Assembly: GCA_963972105.1 (NCBI GenBank) | Contig: CAXAVH010000098.1 | Span: 1 to 9,640, forward strand | From: NZQO01 sp002693605 | GTDB lineage: Bacteria; Bacteroidota; Bacteroidia; Flavobacteriales; Flavobacteriaceae | Direction of reading: 5' to 3' | DNA: 9,640 bases | Part shown: one piece after another, positions 1 through 6,131 of the stretch | Position numbering within the stretch: position 1 is the first letter of the stretch | How the letters are laid out: the number at the start of each line of letters is the position of its first letter | Notes under the pieces: model-generated | Database searches by the model: none | Seen by the model: the letters and a program-made list of their open reading frames with translations, nothing else | What the model was told of the DNA's origin: nothing | Translations under genes and position numbers: made by a program

Positions 1-1470
1 CTTGCCGAGATGCCTGTCAAGGTAGATTATCTCAATCGTTTCCGAAGCGCAAAGGAACGGCGGGCCGTATTGGACGGCCTCAAGGATGGCTCGCTCGATA
101 TCGTTATCGGCACCCATCAGCTTACCAACAAGACAGTGCAATTTAAGGATCTTGGCCTACTCGTTATAGACGAAGAGCAAAAATTTGGCGTGGCAGTTAA
201 GGATAAGCTAAAGACCCTCAAGGAGAACGTAGACACCCTTACCCTGACCGCTACGCCCATACCACGAACGTTGCAGTTTAGCTTGATGGCCGCGCGCGAC
301 CTGAGCGTTATTACCACTCCCCCGCCCAACAGATACCCGGTGGAAACTCACATAATCCGCTTTGGGGAGGAAACCATTCGCGATGCAATTCGCTATGAAA
401 TATCGCGGGGCGGACAGGTATTTTTCGTTCACAACCGTATTGAAAATATCAAGGAGGTGGCAGGAATGATACAGCGGTTAGTCCCCGACGCCAAAATAGG
501 TATTGGGCACGGCCAGATGGAAGGAAAAAAACTCGAGCACCTCATGCTCGGGTTTATGAACAACGAGTTTGATGTATTGGTGAGTACCACGATTATCGAA
601 AGTGGGTTGGATGTTCCCAATGCCAACACCATATTCATAAATAATGCGAATAATTTCGGTTTGTCAGACCTGCACCAAATGCGCGGGCGCGTGGGCCGTA
701 GCAATAAGAAGGCGTTCTGCTATTTTATTACCCCGCCCTACTCGGCAATGACCGAAGATGCCCGCAAGCGCCTTACCGCGCTGGAACAGTTTTCGGAACT
801 GGGCAGCGGACTCAATATTGCCATGAAAGACCTGGAAATTCGCGGCGCGGGCGATTTACTTGGCGGCGAACAAAGTGGATTCATAAATGAGATTGGGTTC
901 GAAACCTATCAGAAAATACTCGCCGAGGCAATAGACGAGCTGAAAGAAAAGGAGTTTAAGGACCTCTATGAAGGAACCGAACACGAAAAGAAAACCTATG
1001 TTAAGGAAACGGTGATCGACACCGATTTTGAATTGCTTTTCCCTGATGATTACATCAATAACATTCCCGAAAGGTTGAACCTGTACACAAAACTCAACGA
1101 ATTGAAAACGGAAGCGGAACTTCAGAAATTTGAGACCGAATTGATTGACCGCTTTGGCGAGCTGCCCCAGCCGGCAGTAGACCTGCTTAATAGTGTGCGC
1201 ATTAAATGGATTGCCATCGCTATGGGCTTGGAACGCGTGGTAATGAAGAAAAATAAGCTTGTAGGCTATTTTATTAGCGATCAGCAAAGCGCTTTTTACC
1301 AAAGCGCAATCTTTTCGCAAGTCCTGCAATATGTGCAGAGCCACCCGCAACGGGTAACGATGAAGGAGAAACAGACACGCAACGGGTTGCGGCTCTTGCT
1401 CACGTTTGAACGGATAACATCGGTAGACAAGGCCCTCTTGGCTTTGGAACCTTTTCGGAAAAGCGAATAA
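1..1470 (+). CDS. mfd: Transcription-repair coupling factor Mfd, C-terminal part (5' truncated by window edge)
   Basis: Mfd is an ATP-dependent DNA translocase that pushes stalled RNA polymerase off damaged DNA and recruits UvrA for nucleotide excision repair. The frame is open from base 1, so the internal ATG at 10 is not the true start. About 489 codons are present; full Mfd is usually 1,100-1,200 residues, so this is the C-terminal portion. Visible superfamily-2 helicase motifs in order are the Walker B box DEEQ (169-180), motif III TATPIPRT (247-270), motif V around IIESGLDVPNANT, and motif VI QMRGRVGR (676-699). The segment GSGLNIAMKDLEIRGAGDLL follows, as expected for the translocation (TRG) region shared with RecG. 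The last roughly 150 residues (LFPDDYINNIPERLNLY onward) match the autoinhibitory D7 domain. The TAA stop at 1468-1470 looks natural. It converges with the yraN-like gene across only 42 nt. The N-terminal UvrB-homology and RNA polymerase-binding domains lie outside the window. Confidence 0.97.
   Translation, partial: LAEMPVKVDYLNRFRSAKERRAVLDGLKDGSLDIVIGTHQLTNKTVQFKDLGLLVIDEEQKFGVAVKDKLKTLKENVDTLTLTATPIPRTLQFSLMAARDLSVITTPPPNRYPVETHIIRFGEETIRDAIRYEISRGGQVFFVHNRIENIKEVAGMIQRLVPDAKIGIGHGQMEGKKLEHLMLGFMNNEFDVLVSTTIIESGLDVPNANTIFINNANNFGLSDLHQMRGRVGRSNKKAFCYFITPPYSAMTEDARKRLTALEQFSELGSGLNIAMKDLEIRGAGDLLGGEQSGFINEIGFETYQKILAEAIDELKEKEFKDLYEGTEHEKKTYVKETVIDTDFELLFPDDYINNIPERLNLYTKLNELKTEAELQKFETELIDRFGELPQPAVDLLNSVRIKWIAIAMGLERVVMKKNKLVGYFISDQQSAFYQSAIFSQVLQYVQSHPQRVTMKEKQTRNGLRLLLTFERITSVDKALLALEPFRKSE
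1289..1307 (+). repeat. Perfect 7-bp inverted repeat inside the 3' end of mfd
   Basis: GCGCTTT and AAAGCGC are separated by TTACC, giving a potential 7-bp stem with a 5-nt loop. An extra copy of AAAGCGC overlaps the left arm (1286-1292). The downstream bases AATCTTTTCG are moderately T-rich. It lies within coding sequence (residues SAFYQSA), about 160 nt before the mfd stop, so it may simply reflect the repeated Ser-Ala codons. A role in transcript ending or mRNA stability is possible but not shown. Confidence 0.35.
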
Positions 1471-1512
1471 AATTTCGATTTAAAATTCTGGCCTGGCAAT
1501 TACACTTCGAGC

Positions 1513-1875
1513 TCAGAAATGGTAAAATGCATTCATGATATGCTCAATTCGCTCTTCGTTTTTATTCTTTAGAACGGCGATAATATCGAACCGGACCTCG
1601 GCAGCGATCTTATTCGAAATGATATATTCATTGGCCGCCTTTACCATGAGCTTTATCTTGGACGGTGTGACGAAGGCCTGTGGATCTCCGAAAAAGGCAC
1701 TGTTCCTGGTTTTCACCTCTACCATGACAATTTCATCTTTGCTTTTTTGGGCGATGATATCGATTTCCGCCTTTTCGAAGTAGAAATTGCGCTCCAAAAT
1801 TTGGTAGCCCTTTCGGACGAGAAACTGCGCGGCAAGCTCCTCGCCAATCTTACCAAGTTCGTTGTGTGTGGCCAT
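1513..1875 (-). CDS. YraN family (UPF0102) putative endonuclease-fold protein
   Basis: A 120-residue protein of the YraN/UPF0102 family, which has a restriction-endonuclease-like (PD-(D/E)XK) fold. Its cellular role is poorly defined, though links to DNA processing or recombination have been suggested. The sequence has the family's N-terminal GKIGEELAAQFLVRKGYQIL helix, then RNFYFEKAEIDIIA carrying the conserved E-x-D pair, and then MVEVKTR with the E-x-K of the nuclease motif. The conserved putative catalytic residues therefore look intact. The length matches the family norm of about 115-130 residues. The start ATG is preceded by an A-rich leader without a Shine-Dalgarno box, normal for Bacteroidota. 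It lies 24 nt downstream of the L,D-carboxypeptidase gene on the same strand and is probably co-transcribed with it. Its 3' end faces mfd. The yraN symbol is used loosely for this family, so none is assigned. Confidence 0.93.
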   Translation of the reverse strand: MATHNELGKIGEELAAQFLVRKGYQILERNFYFEKAEIDIIAQKSKDEIVMVEVKTRNSAFFGDPQAFVTPSKIKLMVKAANEYIISNKIAAEVRFDIIAVLKNKNEERIEHIMNAFYHF

Positions 1876-1899
1876 AGTATTTTTAGCGCGATTGTGGTT

Positions 1900-2799
1900 T
1901 CAAAAATGCAACGCTATTTCGGTGGTTTGTACGCTCAGCTCCACTTCCCTTCCCAAGATAAGCGCGCGGTTGTCGTCTATATGGCCTGCCGGAAAATTAA
2001 AACATACTGGATAATCGTATCCGGAAACGGAATCTAAGATGATTTCCTCGGCAGCTTTTCCGAAGGGCTGGTTATTGTCGTGCATTTTCGTCATACCACC
2101 CACAATTAATCCCCGTAGGTTTTCGAGCATTCCGTTGCGCTTCAGGTTCATCATCATACGGTCCACATGGTACAGGTATTCGTCTAGGTCTTCAATGAAC
2201 AAAATCTTGCCATCGGTGTTTAGGGCCGAGGGGCTGCCGCAGAGCGAGTACAAAAGCGAGAGGTTACCGCCCACCAATGGGCCGGTGGCAACGCCCAATC
2301 GATTTTTCTCGTGCACTTCTTCGGAAAAAAGGATTGAATGGTTATTTCCGAATAAAATATTCTTAAGGGAACTTCTCGCGGCATCACTTTTCTTCTCGAT
2401 ATTCTCGCCGATCTGCCCGTGAATGGTCTCAATTCCCAAATTATGGAGGTGTGAGTGCAGCGCGGTTATGTCGCTATAGCCTATAATCCATTTGGGATGC
2501 TCAAGGAACTTTGTGAAATCCAAATCATCTAATAAGCGTACCGTTCCGTACCCCCCCTTGGCGCACCAAATTGCATTAATGTTAGGATCATCCAGCATAT
2601 GCTGTAAATCTTGTCGGCGAAGATCATCGCCACCGGCAAATTGGTTTTCCTCTGCACCTATAGTTTTACCCAGGCTATAGTTCAGGTTCCAACTCTTTAG
2701 CAACTCCAAAAATGGCTCGAGCTGCTGCCGTGAAATTTTTCGGGCGGTAGACAAAATGCCTACTGTGTCGCCCTTAGCAAGGTATGGGGGTTTTTTCAT
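1900..2799 (-). CDS. ldcA: L,D-carboxypeptidase, peptidase family S66 (LdcA-like)
   Basis: This 299-residue protein belongs to family S66, which cleaves the L,D bond releasing the terminal D-alanine from murein tetrapeptides during cytoplasmic peptidoglycan recycling. Family landmarks are all present. The N-terminal motif is PPYLAKGDTVGILSTA. CAKGGYGTVRLLD lies at about residues 79-91. The nucleophile elbow is GYSDITAL with Ser109. Then come GGNLSLL, IEDLDE with Glu203, and PAGHIDDN with His273. Ser109, Glu203 and His273 correspond to the Ser-Glu-His triad described for Pseudomonas LdcA. No signal peptide is visible, consistent with a cytoplasmic recycling enzyme. Length fits the family (about 300). 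The start is placed at the ATG at 2799, giving the usual N-terminus directly before the PPYL motif. It is the first gene of a minus-strand pair with the YraN-family gene and is divergent from the DUF1800 gene. I found no clear promoter for it in the 124-nt intergenic region. A run of seven G residues encodes the conserved KGG and is in frame. Confidence 0.95.
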   Translation of the reverse strand: MKKPPYLAKGDTVGILSTARKISRQQLEPFLELLKSWNLNYSLGKTIGAEENQFAGGDDLRRQDLQHMLDDPNINAIWCAKGGYGTVRLLDDLDFTKFLEHPKWIIGYSDITALHSHLHNLGIETIHGQIGENIEKKSDAARSSLKNILFGNNHSILFSEEVHEKNRLGVATGPLVGGNLSLLYSLCGSPSALNTDGKILFIEDLDEYLYHVDRMMMNLKRNGMLENLRGLIVGGMTKMHDNNQPFGKAAEEIILDSVSGYDYPVCFNFPAGHIDDNRALILGREVELSVQTTEIALHF

Positions 2800-2865
2800 A
2801 AGGAAATTTTAATGAGATCAAGATAACTATAAATATTCAACATACGTTAAAACCGATTTTTCTGT

Positions 2866-2895
2866 TTTGTAATATGCTAACTTTCAATAGATTTG
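2866..2895 (+). promoter_or_regulatory. Bacteroidota-type promoter for the DUF1800-DUF1501 unit
   Basis: A -33-like TTTG at 2866-2869 is followed by 18 nt and then TAGATTTG at 2888-2895, an exact match to the Bacteroidota -7 consensus TAnnTTTG. Transcription would start around 2900, giving a leader of roughly 20-25 nt to the ATG at 2924. That leader (2901-2923) is A-rich with no Shine-Dalgarno sequence, as is common in this phylum. The spacing is within the range known for the primary sigma factor of Flavobacteriia. The site was identified by eye from the consensus; no start-site data are available. Confidence 0.6.
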
Positions 2896-2923
2896 CCGCC
2901 CCAAATCAGAAAAAAACTTAACT

Positions 2924-4396
2924 ATGGATTATGCCTTGGCTTCCATGACCTGTAACAATGGAACCTTAAATGTTTTTCAACCCAATCAACAGAGCCCTTG
3001 GAATGCTGCAAAAATAAAACATACCTACCGGAGGTTAGCCTTTGGAGCCTCCCAAAATGAGGTAGATGAGAAGTTGACCCTAACTCCAGCTGAATTAATC
3101 GATGAGCTCGTTGATTCTGCCTATAATTTACCGCCAACCCCCGCTCCTTCCTGGGGCTATTACAGCAATGCAGATTTCCCTAACTACGTAGCCGAGAACG
3201 GACCTAATTTTAGCTACTGGAGAAATCAAACCATTCAGGATTTACTGAACGACAACTTGCGCGGCAGGCTAACTTTTTTTTGGATGAATCACTTCGTGAC
3301 TGAACACGAGGTGTACGGTCACGCGCCTTACGCCTTTCAATATTATAACACCCTGCAGACGCACGCCCTCGGAAATTTTAAGGAGCTAGTACGTGTAATA
3401 GGCAAAAACCCTGCGATGCTCATTTATTTGAACGGGTTCGAAAACACGAACAACAGCCCTAACGAAAATTACGCCCGCGAACTTCTCGAACTCTTTACAC
3501 TAGGAGAGGGAAATGGATATTCACAGGGCGATATCATTAACACCGCCCGGGCGTTAACCGGCTTCAACCACCGCGATGCACTGGGAGGAGCCATATATTT
3601 TGACTCAAGCACCTTTGATGATGGGCAAAAAACCATTTTCGGCCAAACAGGAAACTGGGGATACGACGATGTAATCGATATATTATTTGCCCAACGAGGC
3701 ACAGAAATAGGGCTATTTATTTGCGAAAAGCTGTACGCCTATTTCGTAAGCCCTATTATAGATTCACTCGTGAGGACGAACATAATACAACCTCTGGCCC
3801 AAACTTTTGTATCGAACAATTTTGAACTAGTGCCGGTATTGAAACAGCTTTTTAAAAGTGAGCATTTTTATGATGAAAATGCCCGGGGTACCATTATCAA
3901 AAGTCCGTACGACGTTATCCTGGGGTTTATTAAGGAATCTGGACTTTATTGCGATCAAAATTATTTCGACTCACTGATTTATCACTGTATACTAATAGAC
4001 CAAGACATTTACAATCCGCCCGATGTAGCCGGCTGGCAGCGCGACGAGACATGGATTAACACCTCTACGGTTACCGGCCGGTGGAAACTTTTGGAAAGCT
4101 ACATTAACTATCTTATGAGCAATGGGCACGGACAAAACCTCGTGAATCTTGCAAAAGAACTTTCTAATGACAGTACCGATCCGGTATTCATTACCAAGGT
4201 AGTAACAGATCATTTTATGGCGAGAGAACTCTACTCCCAGATTGATTACGATATCGCAACCAATATTTTCAAGGCCGATGTTCCGCAGAATTATTACGAC
4301 AACAATCTCTGGAACCTCGACTGGACGTCGGCGCCCCACCAAGTATCGCAATTACTGAAGCACCTAGCGAAAATTCCCGACTTTCAACTTAAATAG
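2924..4396 (+). CDS. DUF1800 family protein
   Basis: This 490-residue protein has the recognisable signatures of DUF1800 (PF08811), a family of unknown biochemical function that frequently neighbours DUF1501 genes. Seen in order: IKHTYRRLAFGAS (residues 31-43), the N-terminal DUF1800 entry; RLTFFWMNHFVT (about 115-126); NENYARELLELFTLG (180-194), the strongest motif; ARALTGF (208-214); KSPYD (326-330); PPDVAGW (365-371); and a C-terminal LLKHLAKIPDFQLK, the usual family ending. The start is well defined: an in-frame stop lies at 2888-2890 and no earlier ATG occurs. From this start no signal peptide, twin-arginine motif, lipobox or membrane segment is visible, and there is no T9SS sorting domain. 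The protein is therefore predicted to be soluble and cytoplasmic unless it is carried out with a partner. The DUF1501 gene follows after 7 nt, implying co-transcription and probably coupled translation. The family assignment is firm; the function is not known to me. Confidence 0.93.
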   Translation: MDYALASMTCNNGTLNVFQPNQQSPWNAAKIKHTYRRLAFGASQNEVDEKLTLTPAELIDELVDSAYNLPPTPAPSWGYYSNADFPNYVAENGPNFSYWRNQTIQDLLNDNLRGRLTFFWMNHFVTEHEVYGHAPYAFQYYNTLQTHALGNFKELVRVIGKNPAMLIYLNGFENTNNSPNENYARELLELFTLGEGNGYSQGDIINTARALTGFNHRDALGGAIYFDSSTFDDGQKTIFGQTGNWGYDDVIDILFAQRGTEIGLFICEKLYAYFVSPIIDSLVRTNIIQPLAQTFVSNNFELVPVLKQLFKSEHFYDENARGTIIKSPYDVILGFIKESGLYCDQNYFDSLIYHCILIDQDIYNPPDVAGWQRDETWINTSTVTGRWKLLESYINYLMSNGHGQNLVNLAKELSNDSTDPVFITKVVTDHFMARELYSQIDYDIATNIFKADVPQNYYDNNLWNLDWTSAPHQVSQLLKHLAKIPDFQLK

Positions 4397-4403
4397 CAAA
4401 CCT

Positions 4404-6017
4404 ATGTACCATTATATATCTAGAAAAAGAAAAGATCAAAAACAGAAAACGGCTCACGACCGCGAGCATACCGTCTGGAATCGCCGGTCCTTTATACAGG
4501 CGTTGGGCCTAGCGGGGGCGGGGGGCATCATGTTGGGACAGGCTGCCGTAAGTGCATCGAGACCCTCTCCATTGGCCGTTGCGCTCTCCCAAAGTGAAAA
4601 TGATAATATCTTGGTGATCATCAGGCTCAAGGGCGGCAATGACGGTCTTAATACCATTGTACCCGTGTATGCATACGATGATTATGCCAACCTTCGCCCA
4701 ACCATAAAACATGCCCAAAACGACCTTTATAATCTGAACGCAGATTTTGCCATTCCCACTTACATGGAAAGTTTACAATCTGTGTGGGGAGAGGGTAAAA
4801 TGAAAGTTATCCACGGGGTTGGCTACCAAAACCAGAATCTTTCCCGTTTTCGATCTTCTGACATATGGGCATCTGGTGAACCCGAGTTCGTTGAGCCAAC
4901 GGGGTGGTGGGGTCGTTATTTTGAAGATATTTATCCAGATTATTTAGTGAATCCGCCAGCGGTTCCGCCGGCAATTCAGATTGGGAGTACCGATAATATT
5001 GTCTTGGAAGGCAACGATACATCCTACGCTTTCTCTTTTGCCAATGCAAGTCAACTGGAAAATGTCGCCCAAAATGGAAATTTGCATGACGTAGTGAACA
5101 TCCCCGATTGTCTGTACGGAAATAAGCTACAGTTTCTTCGGGCTATGACCAACACTACCTATATCTATTCGCAGGTAATTCATGATGCCTATATGGCTTC
5201 CAGCAATTCCGTAAATTATGAAAACCTCCCGCTTTCCGAGCAATTGGCAATGATTGCCCGAATGGTAAAGGGCGGTTTGGGAACAAAAGTATATATGGTA
5301 ACCCTAGACGGTTTCGACAACCATGCCAATCAGGTAAACGACCATCGCGCGCTCTTGGAAGACCTCTCCAAATCTATTAAGAACTTTTACGAAGACCTCG
5401 CGACGGCCGGAATGGATGACAAGGTATTGGCCATGACTATTTCAGAATTTGGCCGCAGACCTTATGAAAATGGATCAAACGGAACAGACCACGGTGCGGC
5501 GTCTCCCGTCATGCTCTTTGGCGCCGGGCTTAACGGTAGCGGATTCGTGGGCACACATCCGGATATTAACGAATGGGATGCCGATGATAACCTCATTCCC
5601 ACAACCGATTTCAGGGATGTTTACTCAAGCGTATTGACAGATTGGTTCTGCCTCGACCCGTCTGTGGTGAGTAGTATTTTATTGAACTACGGATATACGA
5701 CTTTAGATCTCGGTTTTTCGTGCGATACGCTCGAAACCCCATCTTTCGAGGATGTCACTCGGTTTGAGCATTTCCCTGTTTATAAAAATAATCGTGTATA
5801 TATCCATTTTAAGCTACCCACCACCGCCCATGTCGATGTGCGGCTATACGATATAACGGGTCGCGAAATTGGTGCGTTAACCAATGAAATGCTTTTTCCG
5901 GGCGCGCACAACATCGACGTACTGGCAAAGGTGCGGGCAACTTTGAGTACGGGACAATACATTTATCGTATTGCCATTGGTGGTCAATTTTACAGCAAAT
6001 CCCTGCTTATCAAATAA
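4404..6017 (+). CDS. DUF1501 family protein with twin-arginine-type leader and T9SS C-terminal sorting domain
   Basis: This 537-residue protein belongs to DUF1501 (PF07394), grouped with the alkaline phosphatase/sulfatase fold; the substrate is unknown. A basic N-terminal stretch of about 26 residues precedes NRRSFIQALGLAGAGGIMLG, a twin-arginine motif (Arg27-Arg28) with a Gly/Ala-rich hydrophobic core and a likely cleavage region near VSASRP. The catalytic-type domain shows RLKGGNDGLNT (75-84), MVTLDGFDNHANQ (298-310), ISEFGRRPYENG (346-357) and GTDHGAASPVMLFG (360-373). The conserved Asp and His residues of the family are present. After about residue 455 a separate roughly 80-residue tail runs to the end: VYIHFKLPTTAHVDVRLYD, ITGREIGAL, LSTGQYIYRI and the terminal SKSLLIK. 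This is the type A C-terminal sorting domain of T9SS cargo, so the mature protein is predicted to be surface-attached or secreted. No internal start lies between 4404 and the twin-Arg pair, so the start is well supported. It is downstream of the DUF1800 gene by 7 nt. Confidence 0.93.
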   Translation: MYHYISRKRKDQKQKTAHDREHTVWNRRSFIQALGLAGAGGIMLGQAAVSASRPSPLAVALSQSENDNILVIIRLKGGNDGLNTIVPVYAYDDYANLRPTIKHAQNDLYNLNADFAIPTYMESLQSVWGEGKMKVIHGVGYQNQNLSRFRSSDIWASGEPEFVEPTGWWGRYFEDIYPDYLVNPPAVPPAIQIGSTDNIVLEGNDTSYAFSFANASQLENVAQNGNLHDVVNIPDCLYGNKLQFLRAMTNTTYIYSQVIHDAYMASSNSVNYENLPLSEQLAMIARMVKGGLGTKVYMVTLDGFDNHANQVNDHRALLEDLSKSIKNFYEDLATAGMDDKVLAMTISEFGRRPYENGSNGTDHGAASPVMLFGAGLNGSGFVGTHPDINEWDADDNLIPTTDFRDVYSSVLTDWFCLDPSVVSSILLNYGYTTLDLGFSCDTLETPSFEDVTRFEHFPVYKNNRVYIHFKLPTTAHVDVRLYDITGREIGALTNEMLFPGAHNIDVLAKVRATLSTGQYIYRIAIGGQFYSKSLLIK

Positions 6018-6052
6018 AGACGAAATGCCCTATCGAGGAATGGCAATCATCG

Positions 6053-6075
6053 CCTTTTATAAGGTTTCTTTTTAG
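6053..6075 (+). terminator. Weak possible terminator after the DUF1501 gene
   Basis: CCTT-TTAT-AAGG forms a short 4-bp stem with a 4-nt loop, followed by the T-rich run TTTCTTTTTA. The position, 36 nt after the DUF1501 stop and before the metG promoter region, suits a terminator. The stem is too short to be convincing alone. No better hairpin was found in 6018-6131. Confidence 0.22.
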
Positions 6076-6106
6076 CGCATAAAGATACTTCCGCAGATAA
6101 AATCGC

Positions 6107-6114
6107 TATTTTTG
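6107..6114 (+). promoter_or_regulatory. Possible -7 element of a metG promoter
   Basis: TATTTTTG matches the Bacteroidota -7 consensus TAnnTTTG exactly. No good TTG/TTTG -33 box lies 17-23 nt upstream, where the sequence reads GATACTTCCG. Transcription from here would start about 10 nt before the metG ATG, giving a very short leader. The match is partial, and such AT-rich octamers can occur by chance. Confidence 0.35.
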
Positions 6115-6131
6115 TCGCTTTTACACATACC

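Noticed and set aside
336..340. KISTS in place of KMSKS in MetG (residue positions given) as a damaged active site
   Set aside because: KISTS-like variants with the essential first Lys and last Ser are common in functional methionyl-tRNA synthetases.
856..1350. 164-codon open frame antisense to mfd
   Set aside because: It lies wholly opposite strongly conserved mfd sequence, its translation is low in complexity and Phe/Leu-rich, and it shows no recognisable motif. It is a coding shadow.
2039..2422. 127-codon plus-strand open frame opposite ldcA
   Set aside because: The complementary strand encodes the conserved S66 catalytic region, and this translation looks like nothing real (Ser/Arg/Phe-rich).
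2551..2557. Run of seven C (poly-G on the ldcA strand) as a phase-variation tract
   Set aside because: It encodes the conserved KGGYG motif in frame, is short, and sits in a housekeeping enzyme. Nothing suggests regulated slippage.
4514..4525. G-rich stretch (five G, one C, six G) in the DUF1501 leader, as a slippage site or G-quadruplex
   Set aside because: It encodes the Ala/Gly-rich hydrophobic core of the twin-arginine leader. Only two G runs are present, too few for an intramolecular quadruplex, and the frame is intact.
6026..6048. TGCC...GGCA inverted repeat after the DUF1501 gene as a terminator
   Set aside because: Only a 4-bp stem around a 12-nt loop with no T-run directly after it.
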